In this document: positions 36,911 to 43,618 of the stretch, piece after piece
How positions within the stretch are numbered: position 1 is the stretch's first letter
How the letters are laid out: each line of letters opens with the position of its first letter
Assembly (NCBI RefSeq): GCF_035944355.1
Contig: NZ_DASZBH010000008.1
Span: 186,001-250,000 of the forward strand
From: Frateuria_A sp035944355
Lineage (GTDB): Bacteria; Pseudomonadota; Gammaproteobacteria; Xanthomonadales; Rhodanobacteraceae
Reading direction: 5' to 3'
DNA: 64,000 nt
Notes under the pieces: generated by a model
Seen by the model: only the letters and a program-made list of their open reading frames with translations
The model's database searches: none
What the model was told of the DNA's origin: nothing
Program-made: the position numbers and the translations under genes

Positions 36911-37771
36911 TCAATGTCCGCCCGGCGCATGCGACGCGAGCTCGCCGCCGTAGCGCCACTCCAGCAGGCTCTTGACCACCAGCGTCAGCAGCGCGAGCAG
37001 CGCCAGCAGCGAGGCCACGGCGAAGGCGCCGACGTAGTCGTACTCGTTGTAGCGCATCTCCACTTCCAGCGGGATGGTGGTGGTCAGGCCACGGATGTGC
37101 CCGGACACCACCGACACCGCGCCGAATTCGCCCATTGCGCGCGCATTGCACAGCAGCACGCCGTAGAGCAGCGCCCAGCGGATGTTCGGCAGCGTCACGC
37201 GGAAGAACATCTGCCAGCCGCTGGCGCCCAGCACGCGGGCCGCTTCCTCCTCCTCGTTGCCCTGCGCCTGCATCAGCGGGATCAGCTCGCGCGCCACGAA
37301 CGGCAGGGTGATGAACATCGTCGCCAGCACCAGGCCGGGCACGGCGAAGATGATGCTGATGCCGTGGGCATCCAGCCACGGCCCGAACCAGCCCTGCGCG
37401 CCGAACAGCAGCACGTAGACCAGGCCCGAGACCACCGGCGAAACGGAGAAGGGCAGGTCGATGAAGGCGCCCAGCAGCGCCTTGCCGCGAAACTCGAAGC
37501 GCGCCATCACCCAGGCCGCGGCCACCCCGAAGACCAGGTTCAGCGGCACCGCGATCGCCGCCACCAGCAAGGTGAGCGCGATCGCCGAGCGCGCCTCGTC
37601 CTGGCCGATGCTGGCGAAGAACACGCCCATGCCCTGGCGCAGCGCCTCGACGAACACCGTCGCCAGCGGCAGCAGCAGGAACACGGTGAGGAACGCCACG
37701 GCGGCGAGCGTGAGCAGGCCGCGGCCGAGCAGGCGGGGCCAGCCGGGCGCACGAGGGCTGCGCGGGTTCAC
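36911..37771 (-). CDS. cysW: Sulfate ABC transporter permease CysW
   Basis: The 286-residue permease has six hydrophobic helices and the binding-protein-dependent EAA loop LGASGWQMFFRVTLPNIRWA preceded by NEEEEAARV; the DLPFSVSPVVSGLVYVLLFG segment is typical of CysW. It forms the membrane channel with CysT. Translation starts at GTG 37771, which overlaps the stop codon of cysT (GTGA), supporting coupling. The C-terminus (WRYGGELASHAPGGH) is short. Confidence 0.92.
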   Translation of the reverse strand: MNPRSPRAPGWPRLLGRGLLTLAAVAFLTVFLLLPLATVFVEALRQGMGVFFASIGQDEARSAIALTLLVAAIAVPLNLVFGVAAAWVMARFEFRGKALLGAFIDLPFSVSPVVSGLVYVLLFGAQGWFGPWLDAHGISIIFAVPGLVLATMFITLPFVARELIPLMQAQGNEEEEAARVLGASGWQMFFRVTLPNIRWALLYGVLLCNARAMGEFGAVSVVSGHIRGLTTTIPLEVEMRYNEYDYVGAFAVASLLALLALLTLVVKSLLEWRYGGELASHAPGGH

Positions 37772-38595
37772 GGCGCGGTCTCCGCCCAGCGATGGCTCCA
37801 GCGTTGCAGCAGCGTGATCGCCAGCAGCAGCACGAAGGAGAATGCCAGCATCGCCACGCCCAGTGCGGCCGCGCCGGCGTAGTCGAACTGTTCGAGATTC
37901 TGCACGATCAGCAGGGGCGCGATCTCCGACTTCATCGGGATGTTGCCGGCGATGAAGATCACCGAACCGTACTCGCCCACCGCGCGCGCCAGGGCCAGCG
38001 CGAAGCCGGTCAGCAAGGTCGGCGCCAGCATCGGCAGGATCACTTTCAGGAACACCTGCCAGCGCCGAGCGCCCAGCGTCTCGGCGGCTTCCTCGACATC
38101 CCGTTCCAGCGATTCGAGCACCGGCTGCAGCGTGCGCACCACGAACGGAAAGCCCACGAACACCATCGCCACCAGCACACCCAGGGGCGTGTAGGCGACC
38201 TTGACGCCGACGGCGGCGAGCCACTGGCCGATCCAGCCGTTGGGCGCGTACAGCGCGGTGAGCGCGATGCCGGCCACGGCGGTGGGCAGCGCGAAGGGCA
38301 GGTCGACCACCGCGTCGAACAGGCGCCGCCCCGGAAAGCGGTAGCGCACCAGCACCCACGCCACCAGCAGGCCGACCACCACGTTGATGGCCGCCGCCAG
38401 CGTGGCGCCGCCGAAGCTGAGCTCGAGCGCCGCCAGCGTGCGTGGCACGCGCAGCAGCCGCACCAGCCCGGCGAAGCCCAGGCCGGAGGCTTTCCAGGCC
38501 AGCGCCGCCAGCGGCAGCAGCACGATCAGCCCCAGATAGGCGAGCGAGTAGCCGAGGCTGAGGTTGAAGCCGGGGAGAATGCCTCGTCGCCGCAT
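37768..38595 (-). CDS. cysT: Sulfate ABC transporter permease CysT
   Basis: The 275-residue permease has six helices and the loop EAAETLGARRWQVFLKVILPMLAP, with VDLPFALPTAVAGIALTALY earlier, matching CysT/CysU. It pairs with CysW in the inner membrane. The start is one base beyond the sbp stop codon and the stop overlaps cysW, so sbp-cysT-cysW-cysA is one operon. Confidence 0.93.
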   Translation of the reverse strand: MRRRGILPGFNLSLGYSLAYLGLIVLLPLAALAWKASGLGFAGLVRLLRVPRTLAALELSFGGATLAAAINVVVGLLVAWVLVRYRFPGRRLFDAVVDLPFALPTAVAGIALTALYAPNGWIGQWLAAVGVKVAYTPLGVLVAMVFVGFPFVVRTLQPVLESLERDVEEAAETLGARRWQVFLKVILPMLAPTLLTGFALALARAVGEYGSVIFIAGNIPMKSEIAPLLIVQNLEQFDYAGAAALGVAMLAFSFVLLLAITLLQRWSHRWAETAP

Positions 38596-38596
38596 G

Positions 38597-39595
38597 TCAC
38601 GTCCCCGGCCCGATCTGGTCGAAGACCGCGCCGTTGGCGAAGAACTTCGCCTGCACCTGGCGCCAATCGCCGAAGGTGTCCTTCAGGGTGAACAGGTTCA
38701 CCTTCGGGAACTGATGCGCGTACTGCGCCATGACCTGCCCCGAGCGAGGGCGATAGTAATGCTTCGCCGCGATCGCCTGGCCTTGCGGCGAATAGAGGAA
38801 CTTAAGGTAGGCCTCGGCCACCGCGCGGGTGCCGTGCTTGTCGACGTTGGCGTCGACCACCGCCACCGGCGGCTCGGCCAGGATGCTCACCGAAGGCACG
38901 ACGATCTCCACGTTCGCGCCGCCTATCTCCTGTTTGGCCAGCATGGCCTCGTTCTCCCACGCCAGCAGCACGTCGCCGATGCCGCGCTGGACGAAGGTGT
39001 TGGTGGCCCCGCGCGCGCCGGTGTCCAGCACCGGCACGTGCTTGTACAGCTCGTGCACGAAGGCGCGCGCCTTGGCCTCGCCGCCGCCCGGCTGCTTGAG
39101 CGCGTAGCCCCAGGCGGCCAGGAAGTTCCAGCGCGCGCCGCCGGAGGTCTTGGGGTTGGGCGTGACCACCTGCACGCCCGGCCGCACCAGATCGGACCAG
39201 TCGCGGATGTGCTTCGGATTGCCCTTGCGCACCAGGAACACGATGGTCGAGGTGTAGGGCGCGCTGTTGTCCGGCAGGCGCTGCTGCCAGTCGGCGGCGA
39301 GCAGCTTGCGGTCGGCCAGCGCGTCGATGTCGTAGGCCAGCGCCAGCGTCACTACGTCGGCCGGCAGCCCGTCGACCACCGCCCGCGCCTGCTTGCCCGA
39401 GCCGCCGTGGGACATGCGGATGGCCACGCTCTGGCCGTGCTGCGCTTTCCATTGCGCGGCGAAGGCGGCGTTGGCGTCGCGGTAGAGCTCGCGCGTGGGG
39501 TCGTAGGAGGCGTTGAGCAGGATCGCAGTGCCGGCTTGGGCCGCGGCGGCGGCGAGCATGGCGAGGGCGGCGCACAAGGCAATCAGCTTTCTCAT
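38597..39595 (-). CDS. sbp: Periplasmic sulfate-binding protein
   Basis: The 332-residue protein has a signal peptide (MRKLIALCAALAMLAAAAAQAG) and the sulfate-binding family signatures LLNASYDPTRELYRDANAAF, SHGGSGKQARAVVDGLPADV, VTPNPKTSGGARWNFLAAWG and LLAWENEA. It captures sulfate (or thiosulfate) and delivers it to CysTWA. It is the first gene of the operon; 410 bp upstream of it hold a possible small open frame but no clear CysB site. Confidence 0.94.
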   Translation of the reverse strand: MRKLIALCAALAMLAAAAAQAGTAILLNASYDPTRELYRDANAAFAAQWKAQHGQSVAIRMSHGGSGKQARAVVDGLPADVVTLALAYDIDALADRKLLAADWQQRLPDNSAPYTSTIVFLVRKGNPKHIRDWSDLVRPGVQVVTPNPKTSGGARWNFLAAWGYALKQPGGGEAKARAFVHELYKHVPVLDTGARGATNTFVQRGIGDVLLAWENEAMLAKQEIGGANVEIVVPSVSILAEPPVAVVDANVDKHGTRAVAEAYLKFLYSPQGQAIAAKHYYRPRSGQVMAQYAHQFPKVNLFTLKDTFGDWRQVQAKFFANGAVFDQIGPGT

Positions 39596-40005
39596 GACGT
39601 CTCCGTGGGTCGTGCTGCAGTGGTCTGAACGGACGATGCGGCGCGGACGCCGTGGCCTGCGCCAGGATGGGCGGGGCCGGCGTCGTGGGGTGGTGCGATT
39701 CCCTGGGATGGAGGGCGGGATCAGCCTCGCGGCGCGATGCTGCGGCAGGCGCCGTCCCTATCGTCGAAGGCCTCGCGCTGGAACAGGCGGCGGCCGTGCG
39801 GCCGTGGCACGGCACCAAGCGCCGGCGGCCGCACCGCCGGGTGCGGGAAGGGTGGGACGATGTCGAGTGCGTCGTGCATGGTCCACCTCGGGAAGCGGCG
39901 TACTCGGGGAAATCAGTCCAGCACAGCAACCGTTAAGCATCCGCTAGGCGTTCGTCGTCGTCGCCGAGCGAAAACTTGCCTTTTCGAACGATCGAAGCGC
40001 GTGCG
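39596..40005. other. Intergenic region between sbp and the aquaporin gene
   Basis: These 410 bp hold the candidate 52-residue frame at 39721-39879 and GC-rich hairpins around 39790-39850. Nothing else coding or regulatory could be supported. The right end (39940-40005) has TTTTCG tracts that might terminate the ars operon on the minus strand, without a clear stem. Confidence 0.5.
39721..39879 (-). CDS. Candidate 52-residue protein upstream of sbp
   Basis: A minus-strand frame starts MHDALDIVPPFPHPAV and ends FDDRDGACRSIAPRG. A good ribosome site (GAGGTGG) lies five bases before the ATG. It is Pro/Arg rich with an acidic C-terminal patch and one Cys, and has no signal peptide. The sbp start lies 126 bp further along the same strand, so it could be a leader or an independent small gene. 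I recognise no family, and chance open frames are common in such GC-rich DNA. Confidence 0.35.
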   Translation of the reverse strand: MHDALDIVPPFPHPAVRPPALGAVPRPHGRRLFQREAFDDRDGACRSIAPRG

Positions 40006-40680
40006 TCAGCGGTCGCCGGCAAGCGGCGCTCGCGGTGCGAGCAGGGCCGCGACCGGCACCGCGACCAACGCGCCGAGCAGCTGCGCGGCCACGAAGCCGG
40101 CGACGTCGCCCGGACGGATGCCGGCGAAGGTCTGCGTCAGCGAGCGCGCCAGCGTCACCGCGGGGTTGGCGAAGGACGTGCTGGCGGTGAACCAGTAGGC
40201 GGCGAAGATGTAGCAGGCGACCAGCGCGGGCACGGCCGACGGCCGCCGCCGGCTGCCCAGCAGGATGGTCAGCAGCAGGCCGAATGCCGCCACCCCTTCG
40301 CTCAGCCATTGGGCGGCGCCGGTGCGTGCATGCGTGCCCGGCTGCAGCAGCGGCAGGTCGAACATCGCATGCGCCAGGAGCACGCCGCCGATCGCCGCCA
40401 GCACCTGCACCAGCACGTAGGCCAGCGCCTCGCTTGCGCGCAACTGGCGGCGCAGCCATGCCACGAGGGTGACCGCCGGGTTGAAGTGCGCGCCCGAGAC
40501 CGGGCCGAGCACCACGATCAGCACGTACAACACGCCCGCCGTCGCCGCGGCGTTGGCGAGCAGCGCGACGCCTGCGTTGCCGGCCGCAAGCATCACTCCC
40601 ATGATCCCCGAGCCGACCACGGCGGCGAGCAGCAACGCGGTGCCGACGAACTCGGCCAGCAGTCGGCGTGGCAGCGTCAC
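40006..40680 (-). CDS. Aquaporin (MIP family) of the arsenic operon
   Basis: The 224-residue channel has six hydrophobic helices and both NPA motifs (HFNPAVTL at residues 65-72 and SFANPAVTLA near 180). It starts at GTG 40680 overlapping the arsC stop (GTGA). In the ars operon this subtype matches AqpS-like channels, which in rhizobia carry arsenite or methylated arsenicals out of the cell. General water or glycerol transport is the alternative. It is the last gene of arsR-arsI-arsC-aqp. Confidence 0.88.
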   Translation of the reverse strand: MTLPRRLLAEFVGTALLLAAVVGSGIMGVMLAAGNAGVALLANAAATAGVLYVLIVVLGPVSGAHFNPAVTLVAWLRRQLRASEALAYVLVQVLAAIGGVLLAHAMFDLPLLQPGTHARTGAAQWLSEGVAAFGLLLTILLGSRRRPSAVPALVACYIFAAYWFTASTSFANPAVTLARSLTQTFAGIRPGDVAGFVAAQLLGALVAVPVAALLAPRAPLAGDR

Positions 40681-41063
40681 AGCGAGGCCAGCAGGCTGCG
40701 CACGCGCGCGGAGATCTCGTCGCGCACCGCGCGATAGCCGGCATCGTCCAGGTGCCTGGGGTCGGGCAGGTTCCAGTCCTCGCGGCGGCGCGTGGGCAGC
40801 CACGGGCAGCGGTCGCCGCAACCCATGGTGACCACCGCATCGAACTCGCCCTCGACCTCGTCCAGCGATTTGGAGGCGTGGGCTCGAAGGTCGTAGCCCA
40901 GTTCGGCCATCGCCTCCACCGCGCGCGGATTGATCCGGCCCGACGGTGCGGAGCCCGCGCTCAGCGCCTCGACCGCCTCGCCGCCGTGGATGCGCGCGAA
41001 GGCCTCGGCCATCTGGCTGCGGTTGGCGTTCTCTATGCAGACGAAAAGGATGCGCTTCTTCAT
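40677..41063 (-). CDS. arsC: Arsenate reductase ArsC, low-molecular-weight phosphatase type
   Basis: The 128-residue protein has the P-loop CIENANRSQMAEAFA (C-x5-R-S), downstream redox cysteines in TMGCGDRCPWLP, and DWNLPDP, the signature of thioredoxin-coupled ArsC (Staphylococcus pI258 type). It reduces arsenate to arsenite in the cytoplasm. ATG 41063 (MKKRILFVCIEN) is chosen because the P-loop strand starts there; the frame upstream lacks homology. Confidence 0.93.
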   Translation of the reverse strand: MKKRILFVCIENANRSQMAEAFARIHGGEAVEALSAGSAPSGRINPRAVEAMAELGYDLRAHASKSLDEVEGEFDAVVTMGCGDRCPWLPTRRREDWNLPDPRHLDDAGYRAVRDEISARVRSLLASL

Positions 41064-41071
41064 GTCCACGT

Positions 41072-41560
41072 TCAGCAGCAGCCGGACTGCGGCGCGCAGT
41101 AGGATGCGCCCTTGTCCACCCTGGGCTTGAACGGGTGCAGGTCCGGGCTGCAGCTTGCGCCGTCGGTGGCGCAGGCGGCTTCGGCGGCGTGGTAGGTGGT
41201 CGCCTCGCCCAGCGTGTGGAAGGTTTCCCAGCGCGTGCCCTGCGGATCTTCCGTCCACAGCTTGTCCGATCGCGCGTAGCAGCAGACCGCGGCTTCCTCC
41301 GGCATGAGCGCGCCACCGGCCGCATCGAGCCGCTGGCCGAGCGCGGCCAGCGCCTCACCGGTCTCTGCCTGGATGCCCAGGTGGTCGATGCCCGGCGCGC
41401 GGCCGGTGCTGGAGATGGCGAAATTGATGCGCGGGTCCTCCACCATCCACTTGGCGTAGTCGTCCTTGCGTACGCTCGGTTCGGCGCCGAACAGCGCGGT
41501 GTAGAAGCGGATGCTGGTCGCCAGATCGGCAACATTCAGGTGCACGTGGAATCGGTTCAT
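41072..41560 (-). CDS. arsI: ArsI/CadI-type dioxygenase, C-As lyase
   Basis: The 162-residue vicinal-oxygen-chelate protein begins MNRFHVHLNVADLATSIRFY and has HLGIQAE, the vicinal cysteine pair VCCYARSDK (residues 92-96) and a trailing DPQGTRWETFHTLG. These are the features of ArsI, an Fe(II)-dependent C-As lyase that demethylates trivalent organoarsenicals, and of CadI. The C-terminal 35 residues are Cys rich (ACATDGASCS... ending GCC) and could bind As(III) or other thiophilic metals. The ars context favours ArsI over CadI. Confidence 0.88.
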   Translation of the reverse strand: MNRFHVHLNVADLATSIRFYTALFGAEPSVRKDDYAKWMVEDPRINFAISSTGRAPGIDHLGIQAETGEALAALGQRLDAAGGALMPEEAAVCCYARSDKLWTEDPQGTRWETFHTLGEATTYHAAEAACATDGASCSPDLHPFKPRVDKGASYCAPQSGCC

Positions 41561-41895
41561 CGCTTGGCTCCCTTGGGGCGTGGCTTGCAGGCGGTCGAGG
41601 GCGCGCAGGCAGACCCGGCGCAGCAGTTCTCGGTGAGGTAGCCGATCAGCGCGTCCATCTGCGCGTAGTCGGCGCGGACGCGGATCACCCGCCCTTCGCG
41701 CTGGTCGGTCACCAGCCCGGCGGCGCGCAGCACGTTGAGGTGCGCGCTGAGCGTGGCCGGCGGCAGGCCCAGCCGCTCGCGCAGTTCGCCGACCGAGAGC
41801 CCGTCCGGTCCGGCCTGCACGAGCTCGCGGAAGGCGGCCAGGCGGGATTCCTGGCTGATGGCGCTCAAGGCGGCGAGGGCGGTCGTTGTTTCCAT
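41557..41895 (-). CDS. arsR: ArsR-family arsenic-responsive repressor
   Basis: The 112-residue winged-helix protein has the DNA-recognition helix LGLPPATLSAHLNVLRAAGL. It lacks the classical ELCVCDL site in the recognition helix; instead a C-terminal cluster NCCAGSACAPSTAC supplies thiols, as in the Acidithiobacillus-type ArsR (two adjacent Cys plus a third). As(III) binding there should release the operator. The start codon overlaps the arsI frame layout by 4 bp at its stop, and the gene heads the operon. Confidence 0.92.
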   Translation of the reverse strand: METTTALAALSAISQESRLAAFRELVQAGPDGLSVGELRERLGLPPATLSAHLNVLRAAGLVTDQREGRVIRVRADYAQMDALIGYLTENCCAGSACAPSTACKPRPKGAKR

Positions 41896-41896
41896 G

Positions 41897-41932
41897 ATTC
41901 CAAGAATATGGAAATATATGCATTGCCGTCAA
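41897..41932 (-). promoter_or_regulatory. Promoter and operator of the ars operon
   Basis: On the minus strand TTGACG (41927-41932), an 18-nt spacer and TATTCT (41903-41908) form a sigma-70-type promoter. TTCCA...TGGAA (41898-41902 and 41909-41913) is an inverted repeat covering the -10 element, a fitting ArsR site. The expected start of transcription falls at or one base before the arsR ATG, predicting a leaderless mRNA. Confidence 0.6.
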
Positions 41933-42013
41933 GCGCGTCCCAGCGCGGCTATCCATCCGCGCGCGCATGGAGTTCAATGCCCGGATGCGTTTCCCCGACC
42001 CGAAGGAGCTCCC

Positions 42014-43066
42014 ATGAACACCAAAGCCTATGGCGCCCTCGCCAGCGACAAGCCGCTCGAACCGCTGGACGTCCAGCGCCGCCAGCCGGGCCCGCACGAT
42101 GTGCAGATCGACATCGCCTATTGCGGCGTGTGCCATTCGGACTTGCACACGGTGCGTTCCGAATGGGCCGGCACGCTCTACCCCTGCGTGCCCGGGCACG
42201 AGATCGTCGGCCACGTCAGCGCGGTCGGCAGCGAGGTGAGCGGCTTCAAGGTCGGCGACACCGTCGGCGTCGGCTGCATGGTCGGCAGTTGCCAGCATTG
42301 CGCCTCCTGCGGCGAGGGGCTGGAACAGTTCTGCGAGAACGGCTTCGTCGGCACCTACAACGGCAAGACCGCCGATGCGCCCGGGCACACGCTGGGCGGC
42401 TATTCGCAGCGCATCGTGGTCAACGACCGCTTCGTGCTGAAGATCCGCCACCCCGAAGACCAGCTCGCCGCGGTGGCGCCGCTGCTGTGCGCCGGCATCA
42501 CCACGTATTCGCCGCTGCGCCACTGGGGCGCCGGTCCCGGCAAGAAGGTGGGCATCGTCGGCATCGGCGGACTGGGCCACATGGGCATCAAGCTCGCCCA
42601 TGCGATGGGCGCGCACACGGTGGCGTTCACCACCTCCGAGTCCAAGCGCCAGGATGCGCACGAGCTGGGCGCCGACGAGGTGGTGATCTCGAAGAACCCG
42701 GACGACATGGCCAAGCACGCCGGCAGCTTCGACTTCATCCTCAACACGGTCGCGGCCAGCCACGACCTCGACGCCTACACCCGCCTGCTCAAGCGCGACG
42801 GCACGCTGTGCCTGGTCGGCGTGCCCGAGCATGCGCACCCGAGCCCGAACGTCGGCACGCTGATCTTCGGCCGCCGCTCGATCGCCGGCTCGCTCATCGG
42901 CGGCATCGCCGAGACGCAGGAGATGCTCGACTTCTGCGCCGAGCACGGCATCGTCGCCGACATCGAGATGATCCCGGTGCAGCAGATCGACGAGGCCTAC
43001 GACCGCATGCAGCGCAGCGACGTGAAGTACCGCTTCGTCATCGACAATGCTTCGCTGGGCCGATAG
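42014..43066 (+). CDS. yahK: Zinc-dependent NADPH aldehyde reductase of the YahK group
   Basis: The 350-residue MDR alcohol dehydrogenase aligns along its length with E. coli YahK: IAYCGVCHSDLHTVRSEWAG (catalytic Zn), PGHEIVGHVSAVG, the structural-zinc Cys set in MVGSCQHCASCGEGLEQFC, PLLCAGITTYSPLRHW and the cofactor motif GIGGLGHMGIKLAHAMG. It reduces a broad range of aldehydes with NADPH. Divergent from arsR with 118 bp between. A ribosome site (AAGGAG) precedes the ATG. Confidence 0.93.
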   Translation: MNTKAYGALASDKPLEPLDVQRRQPGPHDVQIDIAYCGVCHSDLHTVRSEWAGTLYPCVPGHEIVGHVSAVGSEVSGFKVGDTVGVGCMVGSCQHCASCGEGLEQFCENGFVGTYNGKTADAPGHTLGGYSQRIVVNDRFVLKIRHPEDQLAAVAPLLCAGITTYSPLRHWGAGPGKKVGIVGIGGLGHMGIKLAHAMGAHTVAFTTSESKRQDAHELGADEVVISKNPDDMAKHAGSFDFILNTVAASHDLDAYTRLLKRDGTLCLVGVPEHAHPSPNVGTLIFGRRSIAGSLIGGIAETQEMLDFCAEHGIVADIEMIPVQQIDEAYDRMQRSDVKYRFVIDNASLGR

Positions 43067-43079
43067 GCCCTCCGTCGGG

Positions 43080-43104
43080 CCTTCCTCCGCGGCGCGGGGG
43101 AAGG
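43080..43104 (+). terminator. Hairpin after the aldehyde reductase gene
   Basis: CCTTCCTCCGC and GCGGGGGAAGG can pair (one imperfect position) with a 3-nt loop, 14 nt past the stop codon. There is no T-run, and the next frame starts soon after, so its role is uncertain. Confidence 0.35.
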
Positions 43105-43117
43105 TGCCGCCCGTCCC

Positions 43118-43465
43118 GTGAGCTTGCTCGTCGTCGAAGGCTGGAATCTGCTGTTCGGGCGGCCGGCGGCAAGCGACGACGAGCTCTTCGAAATGCCGAC
43201 GGCGGCGGTCTTCCAGGCGCGCTTCCGGCCCGCCGTGGGCAGTCGCCAGGGCATGATCCGCAACCGCAAGAAGATCCTGGCCACCCTGCGCAATGCGGGC
43301 GACCTCGGGGCGCTGGCCGCGCGGCACGGGAGCGCGCTGGCCTGCCTGCGTTCGTTCGGCGACGAGGAAGCGCTGGTGCGCGACATCGACACCTGGGCGC
43401 ACTACATCGGCGCGCCGTCGATCCACTGGTTCGTGCGCGCCTTCGCAGGTTCCGCCGCGGGATGA
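43118..43465 (+). CDS. Short protein resembling part of DNA-3-methyladenine glycosylase I
   Basis: A 115-residue frame starts at a GTG without a strong ribosome site. The stretch SDDELFEMPTAAVFQARF followed by MIRNRKKILATLRNAGDL resembles the D-x-x-LFE...F-x-A and IRNR-KI-A...NA elements of the Tag glycosylase family, but the protein is about 70 residues shorter and lacks the Cys/His zinc-binding ends. It could be a diverged HhH relative, a remnant, or an unrelated protein; I am not certain that it is functional. Confidence 0.45.
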   Translation: MSLLVVEGWNLLFGRPAASDDELFEMPTAAVFQARFRPAVGSRQGMIRNRKKILATLRNAGDLGALAARHGSALACLRSFGDEEALVRDIDTWAHYIGAPSIHWFVRAFAGSAAG

Positions 43466-43618
43466 GCTGCGGGCGGCACGTTCCGGTGCCGGTACGCCGC
43501 GCGCGATTTTCTCGCCGAGCCGCTACACTCGCCGGACTGTTTTCCGGCACTCGAGGAAGCCGGAAAGACGGGCGGGAAGTGTTGCGGCCCGACTTCGGGT
43601 TCCCGGCATCCCGCCGCC

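Noticed and set aside
43525..43618. Possible riboswitch (cobalamin or c-di-GMP) before the TonB receptor
   Set aside because: A TTTCCGGC/GCCGGAAA stem exists, but none of the conserved riboswitch core sequences could be found.
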